Below, piece by piece: positions 9,141 through 18,943 of a DNA stretch of 64,000 bases; positions within the stretch are counted from its first letter, which is position 1; the number at the start of each line of letters is the position of its first letter. Made by a program: the position numbers and the translations under genes. The notes beneath the pieces were generated by a model. It was not told where the DNA came from and did not search any database. It was given only the letters and a program-made list of their open reading frames with translations. Source of the DNA: Bradyrhizobium sp. SZCCT0148 (lineage in GTDB: Bacteria > Pseudomonadota > Alphaproteobacteria > Rhizobiales > Xanthobacteraceae); NCBI RefSeq assembly GCF_018129985.1, contig NZ_JAFCKT010000001.1, positions 434,001 to 498,000 on the forward strand. The letters are read 5' to 3'.

Positions 9141-10506
9141 AGCGCTCGCTCAACAAGGCGTAGATGGCCCGCGCGGCCTGGCACTCGCCGCCTTCGGGTC
9201 GCGCGGGCTTTGCCGACGGCGTCCAGCCGTAGATGTCGACATGCAGCCAGCTTTTTGCCTGCTCGACGAAGCGTTGCAGGAACAGCGCGCAAATGATCGA
9301 GCCCGCAAAGCCGCCCGACGGTGCGTTGGTGATAGTGGCGGTCTTGGAGTCCAGCCAGGAATCGTAGGGCGGCCACAGCGGCATGCGCCACAACGGATCG
9401 TTTTCCTTCACCGCGCAGCGCGCCACATCGGCCGCAAGTGGCTCGTCATTGGTGTAATAGGGTGGCAGATCCGGTCCCAGCGCGACGCGCGCGGCGCCGG
9501 TCAGCGTGCCCAGATCGATCAGCAGCTCGGGCTTCTCCTCATCGGCCAGCGCCAGCGCGTCGGCGAGGACCAGCCGGCCTTCCGCATCGGTATTGCCGAT
9601 TTCCACCGTGATGCCCTTGCGCGAGGTAAAGATGTCGAGCGGGCGGAAGGCGTTGCCGGCGACGGCGTTCTCCACCGCCGGAATCAGCACGCGCAGCCGC
9701 ACCTTCAGCTTCGCATCCATCACCATGCGCGCCAGCGCCAGCACGTTGGCGGCGCCGCCCATGTCCTTCTTCATGATCAGCATTCCGCTCGACGGTTTCA
9801 GATCGAGCCCGCCGGTGTCGAAGCAGACGCCCTTGCCGACCAGCGTCACCTTGGGATGATCAGGATTGCCCCAGCCGATGTCGATCAGCCGCGGCGCACG
9901 GTTCGAGGCCATGCCGACGGCGTGGATCAGCGGAAAGTTCTTCTCCAGCTCCGCGCCGATGGTGCAGGCAAAGCTTGCTCCGAATTCGGCGGCAAGGGCT
10001 TGCGCGGTGGCGGCGAGCTCTTCCGGTCCCATGTCGTTGGAGGGCGTGTTGATGAGGTCGCGTGCGAGCATCGCGGCGTCGGCGATCCGCTCGATCTCGA
10101 CTGCATCCACGCCTTCAGGCGGCACCAGCCGCACGTCGGGGCTATCCGCCTTGCGATAGCGCGCGAAACGATAGCATCCCAGCGCAAAAGCGAGCGCCGC
10201 CAGCCGTACATCGTGTGGTGCATTGGCAAAGCGATAGGTGCCCGGCGGCAGCAGACCGGGCAGGGCGCCGGGCCGGAACAGGTCGCGCGATCTAGCACTA
10301 TCGTCCTCAAGGCCGAACAGCACCTGCGTGATCGTGCCGTCGGGCGCCGGCAGCGCCAGATAGGCGCCCGGCCTGGCGGTAAAGGCGCATGCCGTGGCAA
10401 ACGTGCGTTGCGGCGCCGGCAGCGTCTCTGCGATCCGGTCCCAGCTCGATTTGGTGACGAAGCTGATCGGGATGGCGGCGGGAGACGTCTCGAAGACAGA
10501 AGGCAT
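9133..10506 (-). CDS. M17 leucyl aminopeptidase family protein
   Basis: This 457-residue zinc or manganese aminopeptidase has the family signature NTDAEGRL at 305-312. The metal and catalytic residues sit in GKGVCFDTGG (225-233) and MKKDMGGAA (246-253). I chose the ATG at 10506 (MPSVFETSP); an in-frame ATG 75 bases upstream would add an arginine-rich extension unlike the family. It overlaps the NlpC/P60 gene (ATGGATGA), so the two are probably made together and may degrade peptides in sequence. Confidence 0.9.
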   Translation of the reverse strand: MPSVFETSPAAIPISFVTKSSWDRIAETLPAPQRTFATACAFTARPGAYLALPAPDGTITQVLFGLEDDSARSRDLFRPGALPGLLPPGTYRFANAPHDVRLAALAFALGCYRFARYRKADSPDVRLVPPEGVDAVEIERIADAAMLARDLINTPSNDMGPEELAATAQALAAEFGASFACTIGAELEKNFPLIHAVGMASNRAPRLIDIGWGNPDHPKVTLVGKGVCFDTGGLDLKPSSGMLIMKKDMGGAANVLALARMVMDAKLKVRLRVLIPAVENAVAGNAFRPLDIFTSRKGITVEIGNTDAEGRLVLADALALADEEKPELLIDLGTLTGAARVALGPDLPPYYTNDEPLAADVARCAVKENDPLWRMPLWPPYDSWLDSKTATITNAPSGGFAGSIICALFLQRFVEQAKSWLHVDIYGWTPSAKPARPEGGECQAARAIYALLSERYG

Positions 10507-10702
10507 TGGCGGGTCCGGATCGTCAGATCGAACGGGTGATGCGAATGGATGAGACTTCGCAGAGTTTCGCCGCCGCCGCAATCGGCTTTGCCGTCACCCT
10601 TCGGCGAGCCGCTACTCGCGGCAAGGGGGCCATGATAAGGTTCCGGCGATGGCCGCCGGAGCTGGGACATCAGGCGGCCGAAGCGCGCCGGGAGGACATG
10701 CA

Positions 10703-10906
10703 ATGGAATTCGCGTGGAGCGTGGTCACATTCATCGTCGAGGCCATTGAGGCGATTTTTGGCTATGTCGAGCACCACCATTGGATCTTCGCGCTCCTTGC
10801 CGGCGGTTACGTTTTCTATCTCCACGACCGCTCCGTCCATGCGCGGTTCGATGCGCTCGACCGGCGCGTCGACGAAATCCGCAAGCGGCTGGCCATCGAA
10901 TATTGA
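10703..10906 (+). CDS. small membrane protein, unknown function
   Basis: This is a 67-residue protein with one strongly hydrophobic segment (about residues 28-40, WIFALLAGGYVFYLH). A charged C-terminal helix follows (RFDALDRRVDEIRKRLAI) that could form a coiled coil. A good ribosome site (GGAGGA) sits upstream of the ATG at 10703; an in-frame ATG at 10649 is possible but has none. I do not recognise a family. It stands alone between convergent and divergent neighbours. Confidence 0.65.
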   Translation: MEFAWSVVTFIVEAIEAIFGYVEHHHWIFALLAGGYVFYLHDRSVHARFDALDRRVDEIRKRLAIEY

Positions 10907-11075
10907 GGCGGCCATTGCCAACGCATCCGGGGCAAACGGGTGAGGGTGCTCGCCCTTGGCGGTGAGGCGCCGCTGTGAAGCGCGCGGCCCAGGCGCGGTG
11001 TTAACCGGCCGTTAGGGTTAACGGTCTATTGCTGGCGCGTTCGGCTCGATCAATCGGCTCGAGAGTTACAGCGTC

Positions 11076-11894
11076 ATGCGTCTACGGTTCAGTCTTGCCC
11101 GGCTTGTTGCGTCCACCTCGCTGGTCGCGGTGGTGGCCATGGGCCTCGGCGGCTGCAGCTCGGGCATGTCGAAACTCTCAGACGTGACGGGATCGCTCGG
11201 CGGGCCGCGGGCAGAGGCGGCTCCCGCCGATCCGGTGCGCGCCGTCGAAGTCTATGGCGAGCGCTACCGCGCCAATCCCAAGGACGCCGATGCCGCACTC
11301 GCCTACGGTCAGGCGTTGCGCGCCAACGGTCAGCGCGCCCAGGCCGCCGCCGTGCTCGAGCAAGCGACCATCGCAAATCCTGGCAACAAGGCGCTGCTCG
11401 CTCAATACGGCCGCGCCCTCGCCGACAACGGCAATTTCCAGCAGGCCTACGACGTGCTGTCGAAAGCGCATTCGCCCGACAATCCGGACTGGCGCCTCCT
11501 CTCGGTGCAGGGCACCACGCTGGACCAGATGGGCCGTCACGAGGAAGCGCGTTCCTACTACGCAAGCGCACTCAAGATCGCGCCGGGTGATCCCGGCGTG
11601 CTATCCAATCTCGGTCTGTCCTACATGTTGTCGAGAGACCTTCCGAAGGCCGAAGAGGCGCTGCGGCAGGCCTACGCCTCGCCGCGTGCGGGCATTCGGG
11701 TGCGGCAGAATCTCGGCCTTGTCGTCGGTCTGCAGGGCCGCTTTGCTGAGGCCGAGACCATCGTCAAAGCGGATCTGCCACCGGACCAGGCCGCGGCCAA
11801 CGTCGCCTATCTCAAGGAAATGCTCAGCCGCAGCGACTCTCCCCGCGGCGCACCGAAGCGGACGCCGGTCGCCTCGCTCAGCCAACGAGACTGA
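11076..11894 (+). CDS. tadD: TadD-like TPR lipoprotein
   Basis: This is a 272-residue protein. A lipoprotein signal ends in LGGC with the acylated Cys27, and tetratricopeptide repeats run from about residue 60 to 240 (AYGQALRANGQRAQAAAVLEQA and similar). TadD is the Tad pilus lipoprotein that helps secretin assembly. It faces the tadC-cpaF cluster convergently, with a 76-base gap. The role is assigned from domain type plus location. Confidence 0.85.
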   Translation: MRLRFSLARLVASTSLVAVVAMGLGGCSSGMSKLSDVTGSLGGPRAEAAPADPVRAVEVYGERYRANPKDADAALAYGQALRANGQRAQAAAVLEQATIANPGNKALLAQYGRALADNGNFQQAYDVLSKAHSPDNPDWRLLSVQGTTLDQMGRHEEARSYYASALKIAPGDPGVLSNLGLSYMLSRDLPKAEEALRQAYASPRAGIRVRQNLGLVVGLQGRFAEAETIVKADLPPDQAAANVAYLKEMLSRSDSPRGAPKRTPVASLSQRD

Positions 11895-11970
11895 TCAGCG
11901 CTGATCGTCCCTTCTATCCTGTGATCCTGAAAGCCGACTGCCGAGCCGCATGCGCGGCCCGCGTCTAGCG

Positions 11971-12945
11971 TCATTGCATCTCGGAAATCTTGATGCCGGT
12001 CGGTCCGAGAATGACGACGAACAGCACCGGCAGGAAGAACAGGATCATCGGCACCGTCAGCTTGGGCGGCAGGGCGGCAGCCTTCTTTTCGGCTTCGTTC
12101 ATGCGCATGTCGCGATTTTCCTGCGCCATGACGCGCAGCGAATGACCGAGCGGGGTGCCGTAGCGCTCCGCCTGCTGAAGCGCGAGACACACCGACTTGA
12201 CGCCTTCGAGCCCGGTGCGGCGCGCCAGATTCTCATAAGCGACCTTGCGATCCTGCAGATAGGATAGTTCGGCTGTCGTCAGCGTGAATTCCTCCGACAG
12301 CGCGATCGACTGTCCGACGATCTCGGTGGCAACTTTCCGGAACGCCATCTCGACCGACATGCCGGATTCGATGCAGATCAGGAGCAGGTCGAGCGCGTCG
12401 GGAAAGGCGCGCTTGATCGAAAGCTGGCGCTTGGAGATCGCGTTCCTGAGGAACAGCATCGGCGCCTGGAGGCCGAGATAGGCGGCGGCGATGCAGATGC
12501 CGATCTTGATCGGCATCGCCTGCTCCATATGCGCGATCACGAATACGTAGACGGCCGAGCCGATGAAGAGGACGATCGGCGCGACCATGCGGGCAAACAG
12601 GAAGGTGATGTAGGGCGCCTGACCACGGTACCCCGCCATGATCAGCTTGTCGCGCGCGGCTTCCTGCGCAAGCCATTTGGTGAGGTTGAAGTCGTCGACG
12701 ACCTTGGAGACGAGCTGCTTCGGCGTCTGGCGCAGCGTGACCTTTTCGTTCTTGTGAAGGCGCTCACGTTCGCGCTGCCGGATGCGCTCGCGCTCACTGG
12801 CCACCGCCTTCATGCGTTTGGAGAGGCCCTCGCCGGCGAACAGGGGCATCACCAGCGTATAGACGGTGGCGCTGGCGGCAATGGCCGCCAGCATCATGGT
12901 CATGAAGTGGACGTCATGTAGTTTCGCGACAAGAAACTGGACCAT
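11971..12945 (-). CDS. tadC: type II secretion F family protein TadC
   Basis: This is a 324-residue inner-membrane protein of the T2SSF family. The cytoplasmic domain contains FPDALDLLLICIESGMSVEMAF (about residues 165-185), and hydrophobic segments flank it. TadC pairs with TadB as the membrane platform for Flp pilus assembly. It is the last gene of the minus-strand tad/cpa cluster, nine bases after tadB. Confidence 0.93.
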   Translation of the reverse strand: MVQFLVAKLHDVHFMTMMLAAIAASATVYTLVMPLFAGEGLSKRMKAVASERERIRQRERERLHKNEKVTLRQTPKQLVSKVVDDFNLTKWLAQEAARDKLIMAGYRGQAPYITFLFARMVAPIVLFIGSAVYVFVIAHMEQAMPIKIGICIAAAYLGLQAPMLFLRNAISKRQLSIKRAFPDALDLLLICIESGMSVEMAFRKVATEIVGQSIALSEEFTLTTAELSYLQDRKVAYENLARRTGLEGVKSVCLALQQAERYGTPLGHSLRVMAQENRDMRMNEAEKKAAALPPKLTVPMILFFLPVLFVVILGPTGIKISEMQ

Positions 12946-12954
12946 ACTGCACCG

Positions 12955-13932
12955 TCAGAAATCGAAATTGATCATCTTCTTCATCACCATGATGCCGACC
13001 GCCATCCAGACGACGCAGCCGACCAGCATGAGCTGGCCGGTGGGATGGGTCCACAGCACCGAGATGTAATGTGGCGTCGTGAGATAGACGAGGAACATCA
13101 CGATCGGCGGCAGCGAGCCAATGATGCCGGCGGAGGCCTTGGCTTCCATCGACATCGCCTGGATCTTCTCCCTCATCTTCTTGCGGTCGCGCAGCACCTT
13201 GGAAAGGTTGCCGAGCGCCTCGGAGAGGTTGCCGCCGGATTTCTGCTGAATCGAGATGACGATGCCGAAGAAGTTGGCCTCCGGCAACGGCATGCGATCA
13301 TAGAGCCGCGTGCAGGCCTCGCCGAGCGGCATGCCGATGGCCTGGGTCTCGATGATCGCAAGAAACTCGCTGCGCAGCGGCTCGGGGGCGTCGGCTGCGA
13401 CGACCTTGATCGATTCGAACAGGGGCAGGCCCGCCTTGATGCCGCGGACGATGACGTCGACGGCGTCGGGCAGCGCCGCCAGGAATTTGGCCTCGCGACG
13501 CTTTTTCAGGAAGCCGAGCGCCCAGCGCGGCAGGCCGAAGCCGCCGGCAAAGGCGAGGCCGACAGCACCGATCAGGCCGCCGCCGGCGAACAGAGCGGCC
13601 GCGAAGAACACGCCCGCCACGACGGCGGACATGATCCAGAATTTCTGCGGAGTCCAATCGAGGCCTGCCTGCGACAGGCGAACGGGGAGCGGTACGCTCT
13701 TCTCCTGCAGGCGTCGTGCTTCGAGATCCTTCAGCGAGGTCTCGACCTGCTCGCGGCGCGAGCGCTGGGTCTTCTCGGCTTGGCGGATCGTGGGCGCCTC
13801 CGCGCGCGAGATCGAGGCGCGGCGGCTCTCGGCCTTTCGTTCCCCGGACAGCAGCGGATAGAGGAAGACCCAGGCGATGCCGCCGACCGCTGCGGTGGCA
13901 AGGAATGCGAGGGCGAGGACCTGCATGTTCAT
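12955..13932 (-). CDS. tadB: type II secretion F family protein TadB
   Basis: This 325-residue platform protein has an N-terminal helix and a charged linker (residues 30-75). Two hydrophobic segments near 95-135 follow, then the T2SSF domain with LPDAVDVIVRGIKAGLPLFESI and a C-terminal hydrophobic pair. It is directly downstream of cpaF (10-base gap) and upstream of tadC. Confidence 0.93.
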   Translation of the reverse strand: MNMQVLALAFLATAAVGGIAWVFLYPLLSGERKAESRRASISRAEAPTIRQAEKTQRSRREQVETSLKDLEARRLQEKSVPLPVRLSQAGLDWTPQKFWIMSAVVAGVFFAAALFAGGGLIGAVGLAFAGGFGLPRWALGFLKKRREAKFLAALPDAVDVIVRGIKAGLPLFESIKVVAADAPEPLRSEFLAIIETQAIGMPLGEACTRLYDRMPLPEANFFGIVISIQQKSGGNLSEALGNLSKVLRDRKKMREKIQAMSMEAKASAGIIGSLPPIVMFLVYLTTPHYISVLWTHPTGQLMLVGCVVWMAVGIMVMKKMINFDF

Positions 13933-13942
13933 GCTGACCTAC

Positions 13943-15412
13943 TCACGTCTTCGGCGCGACTTCCGCCGCGTCCAGCGCAGCGGCAAGGCGCTTCTCGTCG
14001 CCGTAATAGCGGGCGCGTTCCCAGAACTTGGGACGGCCGATGCCGGTCGAGCGGTGCCGGCCGATGATCTTGCCGTTGGCGTCCTCGCCGATCATGTCGT
14101 ACAGGAAGATGTCCTGGGTGATGATGGTGTCGCCTTCCATGCCCATCACCTCGGTGATGTGGGTGATGCGGCGCGAGCCGTCGCGCAGGCGCGCCGCCTG
14201 GACGATGACGTCGATGGAGGCGCAGATCATCTCGCGGATGGTGCGTGAGGGAAGCGAGAAACCTCCCATCGTGATCATGGATTCGCAGCGCGACAGAGCT
14301 TCGCGCGGGTTGTTGGCGTGCAGCGTGCCCATCGAGCCGTCATGGCCGGTGTTCATGGCCTGGAGCAGGTCGAACGCCTCGGGTCCGCGGACCTCGCCGA
14401 CGATGATGCGCTCGGGGCGCATACGCAGGCAGTTGCGTACCAGCTCGCGCATGGTGATCTGGCCCTCGCCCTCGATGTTGGGTGGTCGGGTTTCCAGCCG
14501 CACCACGTGAGGCTGCTGGAGCTGGAGCTCGGCGGCATCTTCGCAGGTGATGACGCGCTCGTCATGCTCTATATAGTTGGTCAGGCAGTTGAGCAGCGTG
14601 GTCTTGCCGGAGCCGGTGCCGCCGGAGATCAGCACGTTGCAGCGGACGCGGCCGATGATCTGGAGGATCTCGGCGCCTTCCGGCGAGATCGCGCCGAACT
14701 TGACGAGCTGATCGAGCGTCAGCTTGTCCTTCTTGAATTTTCGGATGGTGAGCGTGGGGCCGTCGATCGACAGCGGCGGCACGATGGCGTTGACGCGGGA
14801 GCCGTCGGCGAGGCGCGCGTCGCAGATCGGCGACGATTCGTCGACGCGCCGGCCGACCTGGCTGACGATGCGCTGGCAGATGTTGAGGAGTTGCTGGTTG
14901 TCGCGGAAGCGGATGCCGGTCTTCTGGATCTTGCCGTTGACTTCGATGAAGACGGTGTTGGCGCCGTTGACCATGATGTCGGCGATGTCATCGCGCGACA
15001 GCAGCGGCTCGAGTGGACCGTAACCCAGGACGTCGTTGCAGATGTCGTCGAGCAGCTCTTCCTGCTCGGCGATCGACATCACGATGTTCTTGATCGCGAT
15101 GATCTCGTTGACGATGTCGCGAATTTCCTCGCGCGCGGATTCGGAGTCCAGCTTGGCGAGCTGGGCGAGGTCGATCGCCTCGATCAGCGCGCCGAAGATG
15201 GTCGCCTTGACCTCGTAATAATTGTCCGAGCGCCTGCTCTCCATGGCCGGCGGCGGCGGCGCCTTGGCAGGCGCGAGCGGCGGTGAGGCGACCGCCGGCG
15301 GAGCCGGGGCGCGCGACACCGTCGGCGCCGGAGCCTGGGCAGGCTCGGGCGACACGGCGCCGGGCTTGGGCGCCCGAAGGTCGGTGTCTGTTCCGCTACG
15401 CTTACCGAACAC
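13943..15412 (-). CDS. cpaF: Flp pilus assembly ATPase CpaF/TadA
   Basis: This 489-residue secretion ATPase powers pilin assembly. A proline/alanine-rich N-terminal tail (15-57) is followed by the CpaF N-domain. The motor domain has Walker A GGTGSGKT at 264-271, an Asp box, Walker B and the conserved [14 protein letters not shown] histidine box. It follows cpaE by 20 bases. Confidence 0.95.
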   Translation of the reverse strand: MFGKRSGTDTDLRAPKPGAVSPEPAQAPAPTVSRAPAPPAVASPPLAPAKAPPPPAMESRRSDNYYEVKATIFGALIEAIDLAQLAKLDSESAREEIRDIVNEIIAIKNIVMSIAEQEELLDDICNDVLGYGPLEPLLSRDDIADIMVNGANTVFIEVNGKIQKTGIRFRDNQQLLNICQRIVSQVGRRVDESSPICDARLADGSRVNAIVPPLSIDGPTLTIRKFKKDKLTLDQLVKFGAISPEGAEILQIIGRVRCNVLISGGTGSGKTTLLNCLTNYIEHDERVITCEDAAELQLQQPHVVRLETRPPNIEGEGQITMRELVRNCLRMRPERIIVGEVRGPEAFDLLQAMNTGHDGSMGTLHANNPREALSRCESMITMGGFSLPSRTIREMICASIDVIVQAARLRDGSRRITHITEVMGMEGDTIITQDIFLYDMIGEDANGKIIGRHRSTGIGRPKFWERARYYGDEKRLAAALDAAEVAPKT

Positions 15413-15432
15413 TTAACAACTCCATGCGGGGC

Positions 15433-16701
15433 TTATTTTCCCCGCAACTTGTCAATCAGGGGTGAAAGCAGGGACGACTTTTGTTTCTTGGTTTCGCTGC
15501 GCCCGGTCAGGCGCTGGGCGATCTGAAGGAACATCTCGATCGACTTGTGGTTGGCGGAGATCTCCGCGATCATCTGGCCGTTGTTGGCGGCCGAGCCGAA
15601 AATCTGCGGCTCGAACGGGATCGAGACGATCGGCTGGCTCTCGATCGCCTTGGCGAACTCCGCGGCGGCGATTTCGGGCCGTTTCGGCACCCCGACCTGG
15701 TTCAGGCAGTAAAGCGGCGGCCGGTCGTTGGGGCGCGCGGCCTTCAACAGGTCGAACAGGTTCTTGGTATTGCGCAAATTGGCGAGGTCAGGCGCGGCGA
15801 CGATCAGGATGTCGTCTGCCCCGATCAGGGCGCGCTTGGTCCAGCCCGACCATTGGTGCGGAATGTCGAGCACGATGCAGGGCATGGTGGAGCGCAAGGT
15901 GTCGAATACGGCGTCGAAGGCGTCGGTGCCGAAATCATAGACCCGGTCGAGCGTCGCCGGCGCCGCCAGCAGGCTGAGATGGTCGGTGCATTTCGACAGC
16001 AGGCGGTCGATGAAGGCGGTGTCGACCCGATCGGGCGAGAACACGGCGTCGGCAATGCCTTGCGGCGGGTCCTGGTTGTAGTCCAGCCCGGCGGTGCCGA
16101 AGGCGAGGTCGAGATCGGCGACGACGGCGTCCATGGCGAGGTCGCGCGCGATTGCCCAGGCGACGTTGTGGGAGATGGTGGAAGCCCCGACGCCGCCCTT
16201 GGCGCCGACCACGGCTATGATGCGGCCGACCGCCTTGGCTTCGGGCGCGGAGAACAGATTGCAGATCGAGCGGACGACGTCGATTGCGCCGACCGGCGCG
16301 AGCACGTAGTCGCTGACGCCGCGGCGCACCAGTTCGCGGTAGAGTGTGACGTCGTTGATGCGGCCGATTACGACCACGCGGGTGCCGGCATCGCAGACGG
16401 TGGCGAGCTGGTCGAGCCCGCCGAGCAGGTCGTTGCGTCCGTCGCTTTCGAGCACGATGACGTTCGGCGTCGGGGCCGAGCGGTAGGCCTCGGTTGCCGC
16501 GGCCATGCCGCCCATCTGGATCTTGAGATGGGCCTTGCCGAGACGGCGGTCTTCGCCGGCCGCCTGGACTGCGGCAGCCGTCTCCACGGTCTCGCAGAAG
16601 GCCTGGACCGATACGCGCGGCGCAGGCGCAATATGCTCCTCGACCGGCGGAGGAGTTGCGTCCGGCTGCTCTTCGTGTGTCTGGCGTGCGTAGCTGATCA
16701 T
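15433..16701 (-). CDS. cpaE: pilus localisation ATPase-like protein CpaE/TadZ
   Basis: This 422-residue protein has an N-terminal receiver-like domain (about 30-150) and a ParA/MinD-type domain. The deviant Walker A reads GAKGGVGAS (167-175). The family's usual signature Lys in GKT is replaced by Ala-Ser, as in many CpaE/TadZ proteins. CpaE positions the pilus machine, in Caulobacter at the pole. Its ATG overlaps the cpaD stop (ATGA). Confidence 0.92.
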   Translation of the reverse strand: MISYARQTHEEQPDATPPPVEEHIAPAPRVSVQAFCETVETAAAVQAAGEDRRLGKAHLKIQMGGMAAATEAYRSAPTPNVIVLESDGRNDLLGGLDQLATVCDAGTRVVVIGRINDVTLYRELVRRGVSDYVLAPVGAIDVVRSICNLFSAPEAKAVGRIIAVVGAKGGVGASTISHNVAWAIARDLAMDAVVADLDLAFGTAGLDYNQDPPQGIADAVFSPDRVDTAFIDRLLSKCTDHLSLLAAPATLDRVYDFGTDAFDAVFDTLRSTMPCIVLDIPHQWSGWTKRALIGADDILIVAAPDLANLRNTKNLFDLLKAARPNDRPPLYCLNQVGVPKRPEIAAAEFAKAIESQPIVSIPFEPQIFGSAANNGQMIAEISANHKSIEMFLQIAQRLTGRSETKKQKSSLLSPLIDKLRGK

Positions 16702-17432
16702 TTGCCGGTGTCGCTGAGTTTGGCCTTGTCAGACTCGGGATAGGTGGTCGCCGACGTGAGACCCTTGCGATATTTCTCGAGAGAGGTGATGCGCCGCGCC
16801 GTGTAGGACGGAGTTTCGGGACGCGGCTGCTCGAGGTCCGACGGATTGTCGACCATCGCCGCGAGGTTGCGCTGATAGGCGCAGCCGTAATTGTAATAGT
16901 CCTTGTTCTCGAACCAGCTCTTGTTCTTCATCGAAGGGCCGATGTCGTCCGGCCACAGGCCGCAAGGACCCGCGACCGCGGCGATCTTGGAATATGTGAG
17001 CCGGATCGGCGGCAGGAAGCGCTTGTCTTCCGGCTGGTAGGGGCGAATGTTGACGCCGCGAGGCGGAACGCCTGCTCCCGCAAGCATCGCCTGGATTTCA
17101 CGCATCGTGTCGGCAACCGGACGCGCATTTGGCGTGCCCGACGGCACGTCGATACGGATGGCGCCCGTGCCTTCCTGCAACCATGCCGATGCGACACCCA
17201 TCACGTCGGCGCGCTGGGCCGCGGTCAATCCACCGCGGGCATGGCCGACGAAGACGACGGTCGAACGATTTTGCTCCTCGATCGCGATCGGATGGCGCTG
17301 CTTGTAGTCGTCGGGGATTGAGGCCGTGACGACCTGGTCATGCTGGCAACCGCCGAGCGCGAGCGCCATGCCGACGAGCGCACCGCCAAGGCGGATGGCG
17401 CGTGTGCGAGGCTGGGGTGGTCTTGTGATCAT
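16698..17432 (-). CDS. cpaD: pilus assembly lipoprotein CpaD
   Basis: This 244-residue lipoprotein has lipobox LGGC (Cys29) followed by the CpaD domain (DDYKQRHPIAIEE, VRPY-like NIRPYQP). The C-terminal part contains WPDD and YGCAYQRNLAAMVDNPSDL, strongly conserved in CpaD. It supports the CpaC secretin in the outer membrane. The gene sits between cpaC (20-base gap) and cpaE (4-base overlap). Confidence 0.93.
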   Translation of the reverse strand: MITRPPQPRTRAIRLGGALVGMALALGGCQHDQVVTASIPDDYKQRHPIAIEEQNRSTVVFVGHARGGLTAAQRADVMGVASAWLQEGTGAIRIDVPSGTPNARPVADTMREIQAMLAGAGVPPRGVNIRPYQPEDKRFLPPIRLTYSKIAAVAGPCGLWPDDIGPSMKNKSWFENKDYYNYGCAYQRNLAAMVDNPSDLEQPRPETPSYTARRITSLEKYRKGLTSATTYPESDKAKLSDTGK

Positions 17433-17452
17433 CTTGAAGTCCCCGTTCCGCC

Positions 17453-18943
17453 TCACTCGGTGATGAAGCCGTAGGTGCCGCGGTAGTTCTTTGCCGGTTC
17501 GGTCCGGCCGGGCACGCCGTAGATGCGGTTGATGTTGCCGAGCAGCTGGGCCTGTGGATCCGCAGGCGGGGCGAAGCCGTCGTCCGGCCGCGACAGGTCC
17601 TTTGGCGCCACTGCGCGAACGACATAGGGCGTCACGATCACGACCAGCTCGGTCGCGTTGTTGACGAAGTCGCGGCTGCGGAACAGCGTGCCGAGGATCG
17701 GGAGCTGCATCAGCCCCGGCAATCCGCTGATGGCCTGCTTGGTCTGCTGCTGGATCAGTCCGGCCATCGCCATCGCGCCGCCGGAGGGAATTTCCAGCGA
17801 GGTTTCGGCGCGGCGGGTCCTGATCGAAGGCACCGTCAGCGAGTTCACCGACGTCGCGGTCACGGCCTGCGACAGCGTGATCGCATTTTCGTTCGATAGC
17901 TCCGAGACCTCGGTCATGACGCGCAGGCTGATCTTGCCTTCGCTCAGCACCACGGGGGTGAAGTTGAGCGAGATGCCGAACTTCTTGAAGCTGATCTGGG
18001 TGGTACAGACATGCGTGGTGGGGTCGCACGCATAGCCCGCCGGGACCGGGAATTCGCCGCCGGCGATGAACGTCGCCGATTCACCGGAGATCGCGGTCAG
18101 GTTCGGTTCGGCCAGCGTGCGGATCACGCCCGCGGTTTCCATCGCGCGCAGGGTGGCCTGCACCGACGTCGCGCCGCCGAACTTGGTCGTCAAATTGTTG
18201 CCGTCCACGAGGTTGTGGCCGAGAGCGGTGAACGGATTGGAGTTCGCGAAGCTCACCACGGACGTGCCGTAGTTGAGGCTGGCGCTCAGGTCGATGCCGA
18301 GCTGCTTCACGATGGTGCGCTGAACTTCCGCCACCGTCACCTTGAGCATGACTTGGTCGCGGCCGCGCACCACGATCGAGTTCACCACCTTGTCGGCGCC
18401 GCCGGCCAGGCGTGCGGCGAGGTCGTTGGCCTGCTGCGCTTCCATCGGGTTCGCCGCCGTGCCGGTCAGGACGATGCCGTCGCCGAGTCCGTCGATCTGG
18501 ATGTCCGAATTGGGCAGAACCTGCTTCAGCGCCGCCCGCACACCGTTGAGGTCACGCTTGACCGCGATGTCATAGGCCGCGATCTGCTGGCCCGCGGAAT
18601 CGAAGAACACGATGTTGGTCTGGCCGATCGCGGCGCCGATGATGTAGGCACGCTGTGCCGAGCGGACCACCGCATTGGCGATCTTGGGGTCAGCGACCAG
18701 CACGTCCTTGATGTCGCGCGGGAGGTCGATCACGATCGACTTGCCGACGCCGAGCGAGAGGAAGCGGGCGTTCATCTGTCCGTCGGCGGAGGCAGGCGCG
18801 CCGGGACGATAGTCGGCGGCGACCACGGGGGTCAGCACCGGGTTGAGTGCCAGTGCGAAGGCGGCCGAGAACGACAAGGCGCGGACCATGGAGGTTCGCA
18901 TCGTCGCCTGTTCTGCCCTGCATTTCATGTCGCCTGTCCTCAT
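17453..18943 (-). CDS. cpaC: outer-membrane secretin CpaC/RcpA
   Basis: This is a protein of up to 496 residues. It comprises a signal peptide (cleavage near VVAADY), the pilus-assembly N-domain (LSLGVGKSIVIDLP...), a BON-like domain, and the C-terminal secretin domain with VPSIRTRRAETSLEIPSGGAMA. Its ATG at 18943 overlaps the cpaB stop (ATGA). Starts at 18928 (with an AGGACAGG upstream) or 18901 are also plausible. It forms the outer-membrane pore for the Flp pilus. Confidence 0.93.
   Translation of the reverse strand: MRTGDMKCRAEQATMRTSMVRALSFSAAFALALNPVLTPVVAADYRPGAPASADGQMNARFLSLGVGKSIVIDLPRDIKDVLVADPKIANAVVRSAQRAYIIGAAIGQTNIVFFDSAGQQIAAYDIAVKRDLNGVRAALKQVLPNSDIQIDGLGDGIVLTGTAANPMEAQQANDLAARLAGGADKVVNSIVVRGRDQVMLKVTVAEVQRTIVKQLGIDLSASLNYGTSVVSFANSNPFTALGHNLVDGNNLTTKFGGATSVQATLRAMETAGVIRTLAEPNLTAISGESATFIAGGEFPVPAGYACDPTTHVCTTQISFKKFGISLNFTPVVLSEGKISLRVMTEVSELSNENAITLSQAVTATSVNSLTVPSIRTRRAETSLEIPSGGAMAMAGLIQQQTKQAISGLPGLMQLPILGTLFRSRDFVNNATELVVIVTPYVVRAVAPKDLSRPDDGFAPPADPQAQLLGNINRIYGVPGRTEPAKNYRGTYGFITE

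Noticed and set aside
8953..10539. 528-codon plus-strand frame opposite the aminopeptidase and NlpC/P60 genes
   Set aside because: Both minus-strand genes have complete catalytic motifs; the plus frame has none.
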